The position numbers and the translations under genes were made by a program. DNA of 64,000 nt from Pseudoflavonifractor phocaeensis (GTDB lineage: Bacteria > Bacillota > Clostridia > Oscillospirales > Oscillospiraceae). Positions 17,075 to 26,236 of the stretch are shown in pieces; the stretch's first letter is position 1; every line of letters starts with the position of its first letter. Under the pieces are notes generated by a model that saw only the letters and a list, made by a program, of their open reading frames with translations, did not search any database and was not told the origin of the DNA. The DNA lies in contig NZ_JADYUM010000002.1 in the NCBI RefSeq assembly GCF_021531815.1, positions 62,001-126,000 of the forward strand, read 5' to 3'.

Positions 17075-18964
17075 GTGATGCGGACCGATCATTTCACGGA
17101 ACCTGACGCCGGCCTGCTGGCCCGGCTGGACACAGAGCCGGACCGGGCCATGGAGGCCCTAGTGGAGCAGTACACGGCGCTGGTTTGCCATGTGGCGGGC
17201 AAATACCTCACCGACCCGGAGGACGTGAAGGAGTGTGTCAACGACGTCTTTACGGAGGTCTACCTCCACCGGGCGGAGTTCTCTCAGGAGAAGGGCAGCT
17301 TCGCCTCCTGGATCGGCACCATCGCCCGGAACCGGGCCATCTCCCGGTACCGGAAGCAGCGGAAGGAACTGACGCTGCCGGAGGACGGGGCGGAAACGGA
17401 GCAATCCTGTCCTGATACAACGGCGGAGCTGGAGCAGGCCATCTCCCAGCTCAGCGATACCGACCGGCAGATCATCCGCATGAAATACTACGGCGGCATG
17501 TCCATTTCGGAGATCGCGGAGACGTTACATATCCCCTATGAAACGGTAAAAAAGCGGCACACCCGCAGCATCAAGCAGCTGCGCAAGCTCCTGCTGACCA
17601 TCCTCATCATCGCGGCACTGCTGATCCTGGCGGCCTGCGGCGTCATCCAGCTGCTGCGGCATCTGGGCGTTCTCCCGGGGTACGGCGTCACCGCCGACCC
17701 CAACGGGATCTGCTATGTGCTGGAGGAGCCGGTCACGTATCAAGAGGGCCTGTTCACGGTGGAGATCGCCAGGGCGTCCATGTTTGACGGGCGTCTGGCC
17801 GTCCATTACCGGCTGGATATGGACAAGACGTCCTATGTGCTGCCGGAGAGAGATGAAAACGGCACACCCACCTTGCGCAGGCTGTCCTTCGCAGACAACC
17901 TCCGGGATGGAGCCGGGGCGGTTCTGGATTGTTCCACATCCTCCGGGTACGGCAGCGCCCCCTGGGATTCTTCTGAGTTTTCGGTGGAAGGAGACCGCGT
18001 CTGTTGGCTGACCGGGAAATCCCTTTCCGCCTTCCGGAGTGGCCAGCGGCAGGAGCTGACGCTGTATCTGTCGGACATCCGATGCGACGGGGAGACTTAC
18101 GGGGACATTGCGGTACCCTTTGCCCTGATCCCGGCGGAGCCGGAGGAGCTGGACGGTTATGCCGTTTTGTACGACGAGGCCGCCGGCGGCGTCATGCTGG
18201 ACAGCCGGCTGGAGGGGGATACCCTGTCTCTGGACCTCTACCCCCTCTCCAACGGGACCACGGAGTGGTCCGCTGTGCCGCTGAGGGAGTACTACGATGT
18301 CAGCATGCCAGCGGGCAGTGCGCCGCCGCTGACCATTGTGGACGATGCGGGGAACGAGTTCCTGGGCGAGACACAGCTGAACTGGCAGCAGCAGCCCGAT
18401 TACTGCACCTATACCTTCACCGGCATCGCGCCGGGGACCTACACCCTGTCGCTGCCTTATGTGTACCTGGTTTGCTACCCGGAGGAGGGAGACGGTCTTG
18501 TCTGGAACCTGGAGGATTGTACCTTCTCGGACAAGCCCATCCAGATCCCCGGCGGCACCATGCGCACCATCTCCGTCCGCCGGGATGACAGCCTCATCGA
18601 TCCGCTCACGAATTACAGCCATGCCTGGGAGATCAGGATGCTCTGTGAGATGGAGGATGAGCGGATGACCGTGACCCATACGCCCAGTGACGACCCCATA
18701 TCTGTTTATCCCTGGGTCGCCGTCCGGGAACTGCTGGAATACTTCATTGGGGGTGAAAATGCCATCCAAGGCAGATATGCCTGCTCCTACGGCGAGCTGG
18801 ATGAGGAGAGCGGAGAGTTGGTCATGCGGTATTACGCGGATGATACCGCTCTGAAGAACCATAACTTCGGCCGGGTGGAGTATTATCCCTCCGACGGACA
18901 GTTTGACCCCATCTGCATCCGCTGCGAAGGCCCCTTTGAACTGGAATTTGAAGTGACACCATAG
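17075..18964 (+). CDS. ECF-type sigma factor fused to a membrane helix and extracytoplasmic domain
   Basis: A 629-residue protein. Residues about 20-95 are sigma-70 region 2 (VEQYTALVCHVAGKYLTDPE, then DVFTEVYLHRAEF and WIGTIARNRAISRYRK). Residues about 125-170 are region 4 (LSDTDRQIIRMKYYGGMSI, SEIAETLHIPYETVKKRHTR). A single membrane helix follows at about 172-194 (LLLTILIIAALLILAACGVI). The remaining 430 residues are rich in beta-strand and would lie outside the cell, resembling the Ig-like extracellular parts of DUF4179-type anti-sigma factors. No separate anti-sigma gene is adjacent. GTG 17075 (8 bases after GGAGG) or ATG 17078 is the start. The giant SLH gene lies downstream and may be a target, which is inference. 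Confidence 0.85.
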   Translation: MMRTDHFTEPDAGLLARLDTEPDRAMEALVEQYTALVCHVAGKYLTDPEDVKECVNDVFTEVYLHRAEFSQEKGSFASWIGTIARNRAISRYRKQRKELTLPEDGAETEQSCPDTTAELEQAISQLSDTDRQIIRMKYYGGMSISEIAETLHIPYETVKKRHTRSIKQLRKLLLTILIIAALLILAACGVIQLLRHLGVLPGYGVTADPNGICYVLEEPVTYQEGLFTVEIARASMFDGRLAVHYRLDMDKTSYVLPERDENGTPTLRRLSFADNLRDGAGAVLDCSTSSGYGSAPWDSSEFSVEGDRVCWLTGKSLSAFRSGQRQELTLYLSDIRCDGETYGDIAVPFALIPAEPEELDGYAVLYDEAAGGVMLDSRLEGDTLSLDLYPLSNGTTEWSAVPLREYYDVSMPAGSAPPLTIVDDAGNEFLGETQLNWQQQPDYCTYTFTGIAPGTYTLSLPYVYLVCYPEEGDGLVWNLEDCTFSDKPIQIPGGTMRTISVRRDDSLIDPLTNYSHAWEIRMLCEMEDERMTVTHTPSDDPISVYPWVAVRELLEYFIGGENAIQGRYACSYGELDEESGELVMRYYADDTALKNHNFGRVEYYPSDGQFDPICIRCEGPFELEFEVTP

Positions 18965-18967
18965 CGC

Positions 18968-19001
18968 GAAAGCGGTCCCGAACGGGGCCGCTTTCCTTTT
19001 T
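18968..19001 (+). terminator. Terminator after the sigma-fusion gene
   Basis: A 13-bp stem (18968-18980 with 18983-18995, one mismatch) followed by CTTTTT. Confidence 0.85.
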
Positions 19002-19133
19002 GAAAAAATTTTCAGATTTTTTGTCCCCAAATGTCCACCTGGCTGCGAATATAATAGATGGAGGATACTACGCCGACGGAGCCTGCAGCGCATTCCTCCG
19101 AAAAACCGTGTAAGTACAAGGAGGAAACAAGCC

Positions 19134-22100
19134 ATGAGGAAACGAATATGGGCTGTCCTGCTGACAGTGTGCCTGCTGGTGGGACTGCTGCCCACCACCG
19201 CGCTGGCGGCGGACACAGGGCAGGTCACTCTATCGCTGAACTATGACGAGAGTCTCTGTAGCATCCGTGTCATTGACGGCAACACGCAAAGCAGTGAGAA
19301 CCCAACCGTGTTTGTCAGCGGAAATGGCCAGAGTGCTTTGGTACCGTCCGGCAGCTGGATTATTTTTGAAATCACCAATATTCAGGACGGCTACCGTATC
19401 GGGTCTGTAACGCTGAACGATGCAGACTCTACAAAAGGCTTTGTCAACGGCACATACGGCACATTGTCCTTCAGCAATATATCAACGGATTACACACTGA
19501 CGGCAGTGATGGAGAAAATTCCCGACACACTGCCCGAAGTCACCAGTGTAACGCTTTACACGGATTCCGAGGGTACGCAGCCCGCGGCAGAAAACATCAA
19601 CTATACTTCCGAGAGCACGAACGCCCGGCTGTACGGCAAGGCCACTTTCAGCGATGACGGGGAATATCCGGTATACTACGCCAGGGGCCAGTGGCAGTTC
19701 AGTACCGACGGCACTACCTGGCAGGATACCGAGTGCTGGGGCAGCAACCGGTTCGACTTCTGGCCCGGATGGCAGTATCACGAGGAACTGGATTTCCTGA
19801 ACGCCAGCTATGACATCCGACTGAAGGTAAATCCGCAGGACCTCTACACCGCCGGCAGCTCTGTGTACTCCAATGTTATCCATATCAACGGTGGTGCAGA
19901 GGCAGCCCCGACGGACCCGGAAAACCCTGCCACCGACGTGGTCCTGTATGTGGGCGGCGTGGATATGGTCAAGAGCGGCACGGCGGACGGCGCGGTCTAT
20001 GACGCCGCCAGCAACACCCTGACCCTCACCGATGCCACCATTCTCGACTATCACGAGGCTGACGACAGCATCGCCGACAACGTCTCCGCCATCCGGGCGG
20101 GCATCTACTACCAGGGTGAGAAGACGCTGAAGATCCTGCTGACCGGCGAAAGCACCATCGTCCTCTATCCCAGCCGCGACGGGGACGCGGAGCTTGGCAG
20201 CTACATTGCCGCCGTAGGCATTTACGCCGACGGCAGCGTGGACGTGGAATCCGACAGCGGCGGGTCCCTGGCCTTCGGCAGCGGAACCATCACCGAAGAC
20301 GACGCCATTTTCGATACAAAGGAACAGGAGGCCTACGTCTACGCCCAATCCATCCACGTGACGGATTCCCTGACCGTGGGTGGATCGGCCAATGTGAATG
20401 GGCGGCTCGCTGCCTTTCAGTTTGAACCGGCTGTGGAGCTGGACGACTGGACCTATAATTCCGCCTCCAACGCCGCGCCTGTGCAGGTCTACGCCGGGGA
20501 CACCCTCCATGTGACCGGCACCGCTGCGTTCCGGGCCGGTTCCGCCCAGGCGGACGGCCTGACCCTCGTGGACGGCAGCGGCGACGCCCAGATCACCACC
20601 CTCAAGGGCAGCAGTGTGCAGGTGGAGGCGGGCGCCCTCACATCCGGCACCGTCACCGCTGAGAACGTCACGGTGTCCGGCGGTGACGCGGCCATCAACA
20701 GCCTCACCGCTCCGGGGGATGTCACCCTGTCCGGCGGGACCCTCACCACCAACCAGCTCTCCGCCGCCGATCTGAACGTCACCGGCGGCACCCTGACCGC
20801 GGAGGCCAGCAGCTCCAACACCAGCCTGAAGGGCATCATTGCGCTCTCCGGCGACGCCAACATCTCTGGCGGTACTGTGACGGCGGAGGGCGGCATCCAG
20901 TCGGCCTATGAGACTAGCAGTTTTGTGTCCACCACCGGCAGCTTCTCCCTGTCCGGCGACGGGTCGGTCACCGCCCACGGCGATGGCGTCCGGTTCGGCG
21001 GAGTGGTGTCCGTATCGGGAAACGCCAAACTGACCGTCACGGACGTCAGCAGCAGCGCCATCGCCGGCTATCAGGGCGTGACCATCGCGGACAACGCCGT
21101 CGTCAACGCCGCGGGGCCCTTCGCGGGTATCCAGGTGGGCAGCTACAATTCAACCGGCGTGTTCCGGATGACCGGCGGCACCCTGACCGCCTCCGCTACC
21201 TCCACCGACGACGAGTATCCCTGCAACATGGCTCTGTATGTCATGACCGGCAGCGTGGAGTTCTCCGGCGGCCACGCGGAGCTGGCGGGCAACCCGGGCT
21301 GCGGCATCTTCTTTGCCGCCGCCGACGAGGCGGATCTCGGCGACTTCTCCGTCACCGGCGGCTATCTGAAGGTGGCCGGCGCCAGGGGCGGTGTCATCTG
21401 GCAGGGCGGCAGCGGCCTGCCTGCGGTGACCCGGACCGTCACCGTCAAAACCAATCCGGCGGAGATCCAGTACCTGGAGGGTTCCCTGGATTATACAAGC
21501 AGCGGCTATGATTTCACGGCATATGCCGCGACCTATGTGGGCAGCGGTGTCACCGCATTGGACATCGATTCGGACCTCAATGGCTGGCCCACCAACGGTC
21601 TGACCACCATCGTCTTCGGCGTGGAGCCCTGCGAGACCCACACCTGGGGCGAGGACGGCATATGCACCGTCTGCGGCGCCGTGGCAGGCTCCGTGACCCC
21701 CGGCGACGTGGTCCTGTACGTGGACGGCGTGGATATGGTCAATGGCAGCAGTACGGTGGAGGGCGCAACCTATGACGCAGCCTCCAACACCCTGACCCTG
21801 AACGGGGCCTCCATTACCAAGTACTACACCATCCCCCTCACGGATTCGGCCACCGACCCCCGGGCGGGCATCTATTACAAGGGTGAGGAATCGCTGAACA
21901 TCGTAGTCAGCGGCGGCAGCACCATCTCCGTGGTGCCCGGTGTGGCCGTCACCACCTACTACAGCACCGCCATCCCCGCCTTCGGCATTTACGCCGACGG
22001 CCCGGTGAACGTGCAGCTGAACTCCTACCTGAACATTCTGCCCGGCACTGCCGACGGAGCGGAGTACGACGAAAAGTCTGAGGAGATCATGGTCCTGGGC

Positions 22101-25100
22101 GGTGCGGTGTATGTCACCGGGGATATGACCGTTGCAGGCACCTCGTTCCTGCGGTACCTGAATTTCGGCACGTTCCAGTATACCAGCACCTCCGGTTTGT
22201 CCACCGCCCCGAACCATCAGATGCCCTTCCAGGTGGACGGCGACCTGACCGTGTCCAACGGCCCCACTATCATGGGCGGCGAGATGAAGGTGGGCGGCGA
22301 CGCCTCCATCGCCGGGAAACTGAATCTCACGGCGGCGGTGGGCGGCTATCTCAATTACTACGACAACACTGCCGGGTATGTATACTGTGCCGCCGCCACC
22401 TTGGATGTGGGCGGCACCCTGGATATCACCGCCGGTTCCGTGTCCATCGGCTCCGGCTGCACCCGGAGCGGTTACGCGGGTCTCATGGCCGGGACCCTCC
22501 GCCAGAGCGGCGGCGCCCTGACCCTGGACAACGACGAGAACAATCATTACTCCATCCGGTGCGATGATCTGGTCCAGACCAGCGGTACCATGACGGCGAA
22601 TCGCGTGATTGAGGCCGCCAGCAGTGTGAAGCTCAGCGGCGGCGCCCTGACTGCGGCCTCTCTGCCCTGCACGGACATCACGGTGGAGGGAACGGCAAAT
22701 GTGACCCTCTCCGGGACCATGGGCGGATTGGATGCGGACATCACCATCAGCGGCGGCACTATGAATATCACCAGCGAGGATTACGGAATCAAGACCGGTG
22801 ATCTGACCGTCACCGGCGGCACTACCACCGTCACGGCGCCAGTGGCCCTGTCTTTCAGCAGTATTTTGCAGTATGGCGGCGGCGATTTCACCGTCACCGG
22901 CGGCACGCTGAAGCTGGTCGCCGAGGGCGAGCTGTACGGTTCCACCATCGCCATCCGGTGGGATGACGTCTCCAACAGAGCCGCCGACAGCACCCACTTT
23001 GCACCCAATGTCACCGTTCCTGTCACGCCTTCCGGGGCGAAATTCCTGGAGACGGTGCAGACGCTCAACGGTGTGGCCCTCTACGCGGCGACCTATGTGG
23101 CTGAGGATGTGGATGAGATCATCGTCTCCGGCGGCTACGCCTCCAACGGCCTGACCGCCATCACCTTCGGCGCGGAGCCCTGCGAGAATCACGACTGGGG
23201 CGAATGGACCGTGACCAAGGAGGCCACCTGCACCGAGGCGGGGGTGGAGACCCGCACCTGTCAGGTGTGCGGCGAGACGGAGACCCGTGAGATCGCGGCC
23301 CTGGGGCACAACTATGTCGCTGTGGTGACCGATCCCACCTGCACAGAGCAGGGCTACACTACTTACACCTGCTCCCGCTGCGGCGACAGCTATGTGGACG
23401 ACTACGTGGATGCCCTGGGCCATGACTGGGGCGAGTGGGTGGTTGACAAAGAGGCCACCGGCACCGAGGACGGCTCCCGGCACCGCGACTGCTCCCGCTG
23501 TGACGCTGTGGATACCGAGGTCATCTCCAAGCTGCCGAAGCAGAACGTGAGCTGGACCATCGAAGATACCATCACCTGGACCTATGGTAGCAGAACCAAT
23601 GTGATAAATACCGCCGACAATAAGACCGTGGGCGGCGGCGCGCTGACCTATTCCAGCAGCGACACCGGTGTCGCCACCGTGGACGCCAACGGCAAAGCTG
23701 CCATCGTGGGGGCCGGTACGGCCACCATTACCGCCACCGCCGCGGCGGTCCCCGGAAAGTACGCCGAGACCTCCGCCAGCTACACCCTGATCATCAACAA
23801 GGCGTCCCTGACCGTCACCGCCAACAATCATACCATCACCTACGGTCAGACTCCCGTGGGCAACGGCTGGACTGCCGACGGCCTGAAGAACACTGACACC
23901 GAGAGCGTTGTCAACGGGACCCCTTCCTACACCTACACCTATGAACAGTACGGCAAGGCCGGCACCTACGCCATCAGGGTATCGGGCCTGACCGCCAAGA
24001 ACTACGACATTTCTTTTGCTCCTGGCACCCTGACCGTCAGCAAGGCCACGGCGTACACCATTACCCTGGGCAATCTGGCCCAGCGGGACGACGACATTAC
24101 TTCCGTGACCACTTCCATCGCCCCGCAGGACGCCACCGCTCAGATCGAGGTTGAGTATTTTGTGGATAGCGCCTGGACAACTTCCCTGCCCTCCAAGGCC
24201 GGTGAATACCAGGTCCGGGCCTCCCTGACGGCCAGCGATAACATTCAGACCGACAGCGCGTACACCTATGGCGCCCTGACCATTGAGCGGACCATTGTGG
24301 TGGACAACACCGACGTATCCGTCACTGTGGAGGACGGCAAGGCCGAGATTATCGTCACGGAGGACGAGCTGGCCGACATCGTGGCCAACGCCGACGGCGA
24401 CGTGTCCGTAAACCTGGGCGGCGTGGAAAATGTGGACGAACTGGCGCTGCCAGGCAGCCTGGTGGAAGCCCTCAGTGAGAGCGGCAAGGCCGACAGTCTG
24501 ACCATCGCCACGGAGGACGCATCCATCTCCATGAGCGGCGCGGTGCTGGACACCGTGGCCAGCGCTGTTGCCGACGGCAAGGACACTGTGGCCGTAAAGC
24601 TCACCGCTGTGGAGGAAAACGACCTGACCGACCTCCAGAAGGGGGCGCTGAACAGCATCAGCCAGAGCGCCGTCATCGTGGAGGTATCCCTGGTCATCAC
24701 TCACACCGACGGTACCACCACGGAACTGCATGAGTTGGGTGGCAATGTGGAAGTGACCGTCCCCTTCACCGGAGCAGTCCCCGAGGGCAAGTACATCGTG
24801 GTCTGCTATCTGTCCGACGACGGCAGCGTCACCTACGTCCGGGCTACCTATGGCCCTGTGACACAGCAGGTTACGTTCAACACCAACCACTTCTCCAACT
24901 ACGCGCTGTTCGTCAGCGGTGATCCTGCCGTCATCGTGGACGGCGGTTCCGGCTCCGGCCTCTATGCCGTGGGTGAGACCGTCACCGTCAAGGCCGACAG
25001 CAAGAGCGGCTACACCTTCACCGGGTGGGAGATCGTGGACGGCAGCGTCACGCTGGCCGACGCCAAGGCGGCGGAGACCACCTTCACCATGCCCACCGGG

Positions 25101-25904
25101 ACAGTGGAACTGACCGCCACCTACACCGAGAACAGCTCCGGTGGCGGTGGAGGCTCCTCCACCTACACCCTGACCTTTGACACCAATGGCGGCAGTAAGA
25201 TCACCGGTGTGTCCAAGACCAGCGGCACTACCATCGACCTGACCGGATATGTTCCCACCAGGACCGGATATGACTTTGACGGCTGGTATGCAGACGTAAC
25301 GCTGACGGATAAGATCACCTCCGTCAAGCTGACCAAGAACATGACGGTCTATGCCAAGTGGATGGAAAAGAGCGGCGAAAACCCGTTCACCGATGTGGCC
25401 GGCGATACTTACTACGCTGACGCCGTGACCTGGGCTGTAGGCAAAGGTATCACCTCCGGTACTGCGGCCACCACTTTCAGCCCCGATGCAGCCTGTACCC
25501 GCGCCCAGGCCGTCACCTTCCTGTGGCGGGCTGCCGGGTCCCCGGCTCCCAAGGCGGGTGCCAACCCCTTTGCTGACGTGAAGGCTGACGCTTACTACTA
25601 TGACGCGGTACTGTGGGCTGTGGAGCAAGGGATCACAAGCGGCACCAGCGCTACCACCTTCAGCCCGAATGCCACCTGCACCCGGGCCCAGATCGTCACC
25701 TTCCTGTGGCGCGCCCAGAAGTCTCCCACTGCTGACGGCGTGTATTCCTTCACTGACGTGGCGGGTAACGCTTACTACGCCGGCGCGGTGCTTTGGGCTG
25801 TGGAGAACGGCATTACCGCTGGCACTTCCGCTACCACCTTCAGCCCTGATAGCGACTGCACCCGGGCCCAGATCGTGACCTTCCTGTACCACTGTGTGAA
25901 GTAA
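19134..25904 (+). CDS. Giant secreted surface protein with C-terminal SLH domains
   Basis: A 2256-residue exported protein. The signal peptide ends at about residue 26 (GLLPTTALAA). Two related long beta-rich blocks follow, each opening with DVVLYV.GVDM and YDAASNTLTL (about residues 265-840 and 858-1345), with many short repeats of the form V.GGTLT that suggest a beta-solenoid. Then come CxxC-rich modules (HDWGEW, TCQVCGETETRE; about 1350-1465), Ig/MBG-like domains (about 1475-1720), an InlB_B-type repeat (about 2011-2078), and three SLH domains (about 2083-2256) for anchoring to cell-wall polymer. The ATG has AAGGAGG 9 bases upstream. Likely an adhesin or S-layer-associated protein; the ligand is unknown. 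Confidence 0.92.
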   Translation: MRKRIWAVLLTVCLLVGLLPTTALAADTGQVTLSLNYDESLCSIRVIDGNTQSSENPTVFVSGNGQSALVPSGSWIIFEITNIQDGYRIGSVTLNDADSTKGFVNGTYGTLSFSNISTDYTLTAVMEKIPDTLPEVTSVTLYTDSEGTQPAAENINYTSESTNARLYGKATFSDDGEYPVYYARGQWQFSTDGTTWQDTECWGSNRFDFWPGWQYHEELDFLNASYDIRLKVNPQDLYTAGSSVYSNVIHINGGAEAAPTDPENPATDVVLYVGGVDMVKSGTADGAVYDAASNTLTLTDATILDYHEADDSIADNVSAIRAGIYYQGEKTLKILLTGESTIVLYPSRDGDAELGSYIAAVGIYADGSVDVESDSGGSLAFGSGTITEDDAIFDTKEQEAYVYAQSIHVTDSLTVGGSANVNGRLAAFQFEPAVELDDWTYNSASNAAPVQVYAGDTLHVTGTAAFRAGSAQADGLTLVDGSGDAQITTLKGSSVQVEAGALTSGTVTAENVTVSGGDAAINSLTAPGDVTLSGGTLTTNQLSAADLNVTGGTLTAEASSSNTSLKGIIALSGDANISGGTVTAEGGIQSAYETSSFVSTTGSFSLSGDGSVTAHGDGVRFGGVVSVSGNAKLTVTDVSSSAIAGYQGVTIADNAVVNAAGPFAGIQVGSYNSTGVFRMTGGTLTASATSTDDEYPCNMALYVMTGSVEFSGGHAELAGNPGCGIFFAAADEADLGDFSVTGGYLKVAGARGGVIWQGGSGLPAVTRTVTVKTNPAEIQYLEGSLDYTSSGYDFTAYAATYVGSGVTALDIDSDLNGWPTNGLTTIVFGVEPCETHTWGEDGICTVCGAVAGSVTPGDVVLYVDGVDMVNGSSTVEGATYDAASNTLTLNGASITKYYTIPLTDSATDPRAGIYYKGEESLNIVVSGGSTISVVPGVAVTTYYSTAIPAFGIYADGPVNVQLNSYLNILPGTADGAEYDEKSEEIMVLGGAVYVTGDMTVAGTSFLRYLNFGTFQYTSTSGLSTAPNHQMPFQVDGDLTVSNGPTIMGGEMKVGGDASIAGKLNLTAAVGGYLNYYDNTAGYVYCAAATLDVGGTLDITAGSVSIGSGCTRSGYAGLMAGTLRQSGGALTLDNDENNHYSIRCDDLVQTSGTMTANRVIEAASSVKLSGGALTAASLPCTDITVEGTANVTLSGTMGGLDADITISGGTMNITSEDYGIKTGDLTVTGGTTTVTAPVALSFSSILQYGGGDFTVTGGTLKLVAEGELYGSTIAIRWDDVSNRAADSTHFAPNVTVPVTPSGAKFLETVQTLNGVALYAATYVAEDVDEIIVSGGYASNGLTAITFGAEPCENHDWGEWTVTKEATCTEAGVETRTCQVCGETETREIAALGHNYVAVVTDPTCTEQGYTTYTCSRCGDSYVDDYVDALGHDWGEWVVDKEATGTEDGSRHRDCSRCDAVDTEVISKLPKQNVSWTIEDTITWTYGSRTNVINTADNKTVGGGALTYSSSDTGVATVDANGKAAIVGAGTATITATAAAVPGKYAETSASYTLIINKASLTVTANNHTITYGQTPVGNGWTADGLKNTDTESVVNGTPSYTYTYEQYGKAGTYAIRVSGLTAKNYDISFAPGTLTVSKATAYTITLGNLAQRDDDITSVTTSIAPQDATAQIEVEYFVDSAWTTSLPSKAGEYQVRASLTASDNIQTDSAYTYGALTIERTIVVDNTDVSVTVEDGKAEIIVTEDELADIVANADGDVSVNLGGVENVDELALPGSLVEALSESGKADSLTIATEDASISMSGAVLDTVASAVADGKDTVAVKLTAVEENDLTDLQKGALNSISQSAVIVEVSLVITHTDGTTTELHELGGNVEVTVPFTGAVPEGKYIVVCYLSDDGSVTYVRATYGPVTQQVTFNTNHFSNYALFVSGDPAVIVDGGSGSGLYAVGETVTVKADSKSGYTFTGWEIVDGSVTLADAKAAETTFTMPTGTVELTATYTENSSGGGGGSSTYTLTFDTNGGSKITGVSKTSGTTIDLTGYVPTRTGYDFDGWYADVTLTDKITSVKLTKNMTVYAKWMEKSGENPFTDVAGDTYYADAVTWAVGKGITSGTAATTFSPDAACTRAQAVTFLWRAAGSPAPKAGANPFADVKADAYYYDAVLWAVEQGITSGTSATTFSPNATCTRAQIVTFLWRAQKSPTADGVYSFTDVAGNAYYAGAVLWAVENGITAGTSATTFSPDSDCTRAQIVTFLYHCVK

Positions 25905-26236
25905 GGCACCAAATGAATAAACGCATCCACCAGCGAAGCAGGTGGATGCGTTTATTTTATATAGTAGAACTGATATTTGCGCCTCGTCATCGCCGGATTT
26001 ACGGCGCTTTTCACGGCAATAGGCCTCATGTTCGGTCTTTTCATCAATAAGCGGCGGTCAGCGTTCTGAAATGCTGACCGCCGCTTATGATGTCTGAGCT
26101 GGGGCAGGAAGCGTTTCCATTCTAGCCAGCCCCATTGTAAATGCGCATGGATATTCAGTTCCGTGTATTACGGAACTGGGGCGGCGGCGCAACACCGCCG
26201 CCCCGCTGGTTTATTGAGTTCTGATTGGGTTTTGTC
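25905..26236. other. Intergenic between two convergent SLH genes: three hairpins
   Basis: No gene seen. It holds three inverted repeats: 25916-25956 (16-bp arms, 9-base loop, then T-rich, a good terminator for the plus-strand gene), 26047-26088 (perfect 16-bp arms, 10-base loop, no T-run), and 26178-26204 (10-bp GC arms). The last two could terminate the minus-strand giant gene, but neither has a clear U-tract. Confidence 0.7.
25916..25960 (+). terminator. Terminator of the 2256-aa SLH gene
   Basis: Perfect 16-bp arms (25916-25931 with 25941-25956), then TTTAT, 12 bases after the stop codon. Confidence 0.85.

Noticed and set aside
20580-21400. Periodic GGC-rich short repeats suggesting a CRISPR-like array
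   Set aside because: They are in-frame coding repeats (V.GGTLT type) of a beta-solenoid, with no constant repeat or spacers.
21150-25892. A 1580-codon minus-strand frame opposite the 2256-aa surface protein
   Set aside because: Same reasons: antisense shadow, no ribosome site, no recognisable domain.
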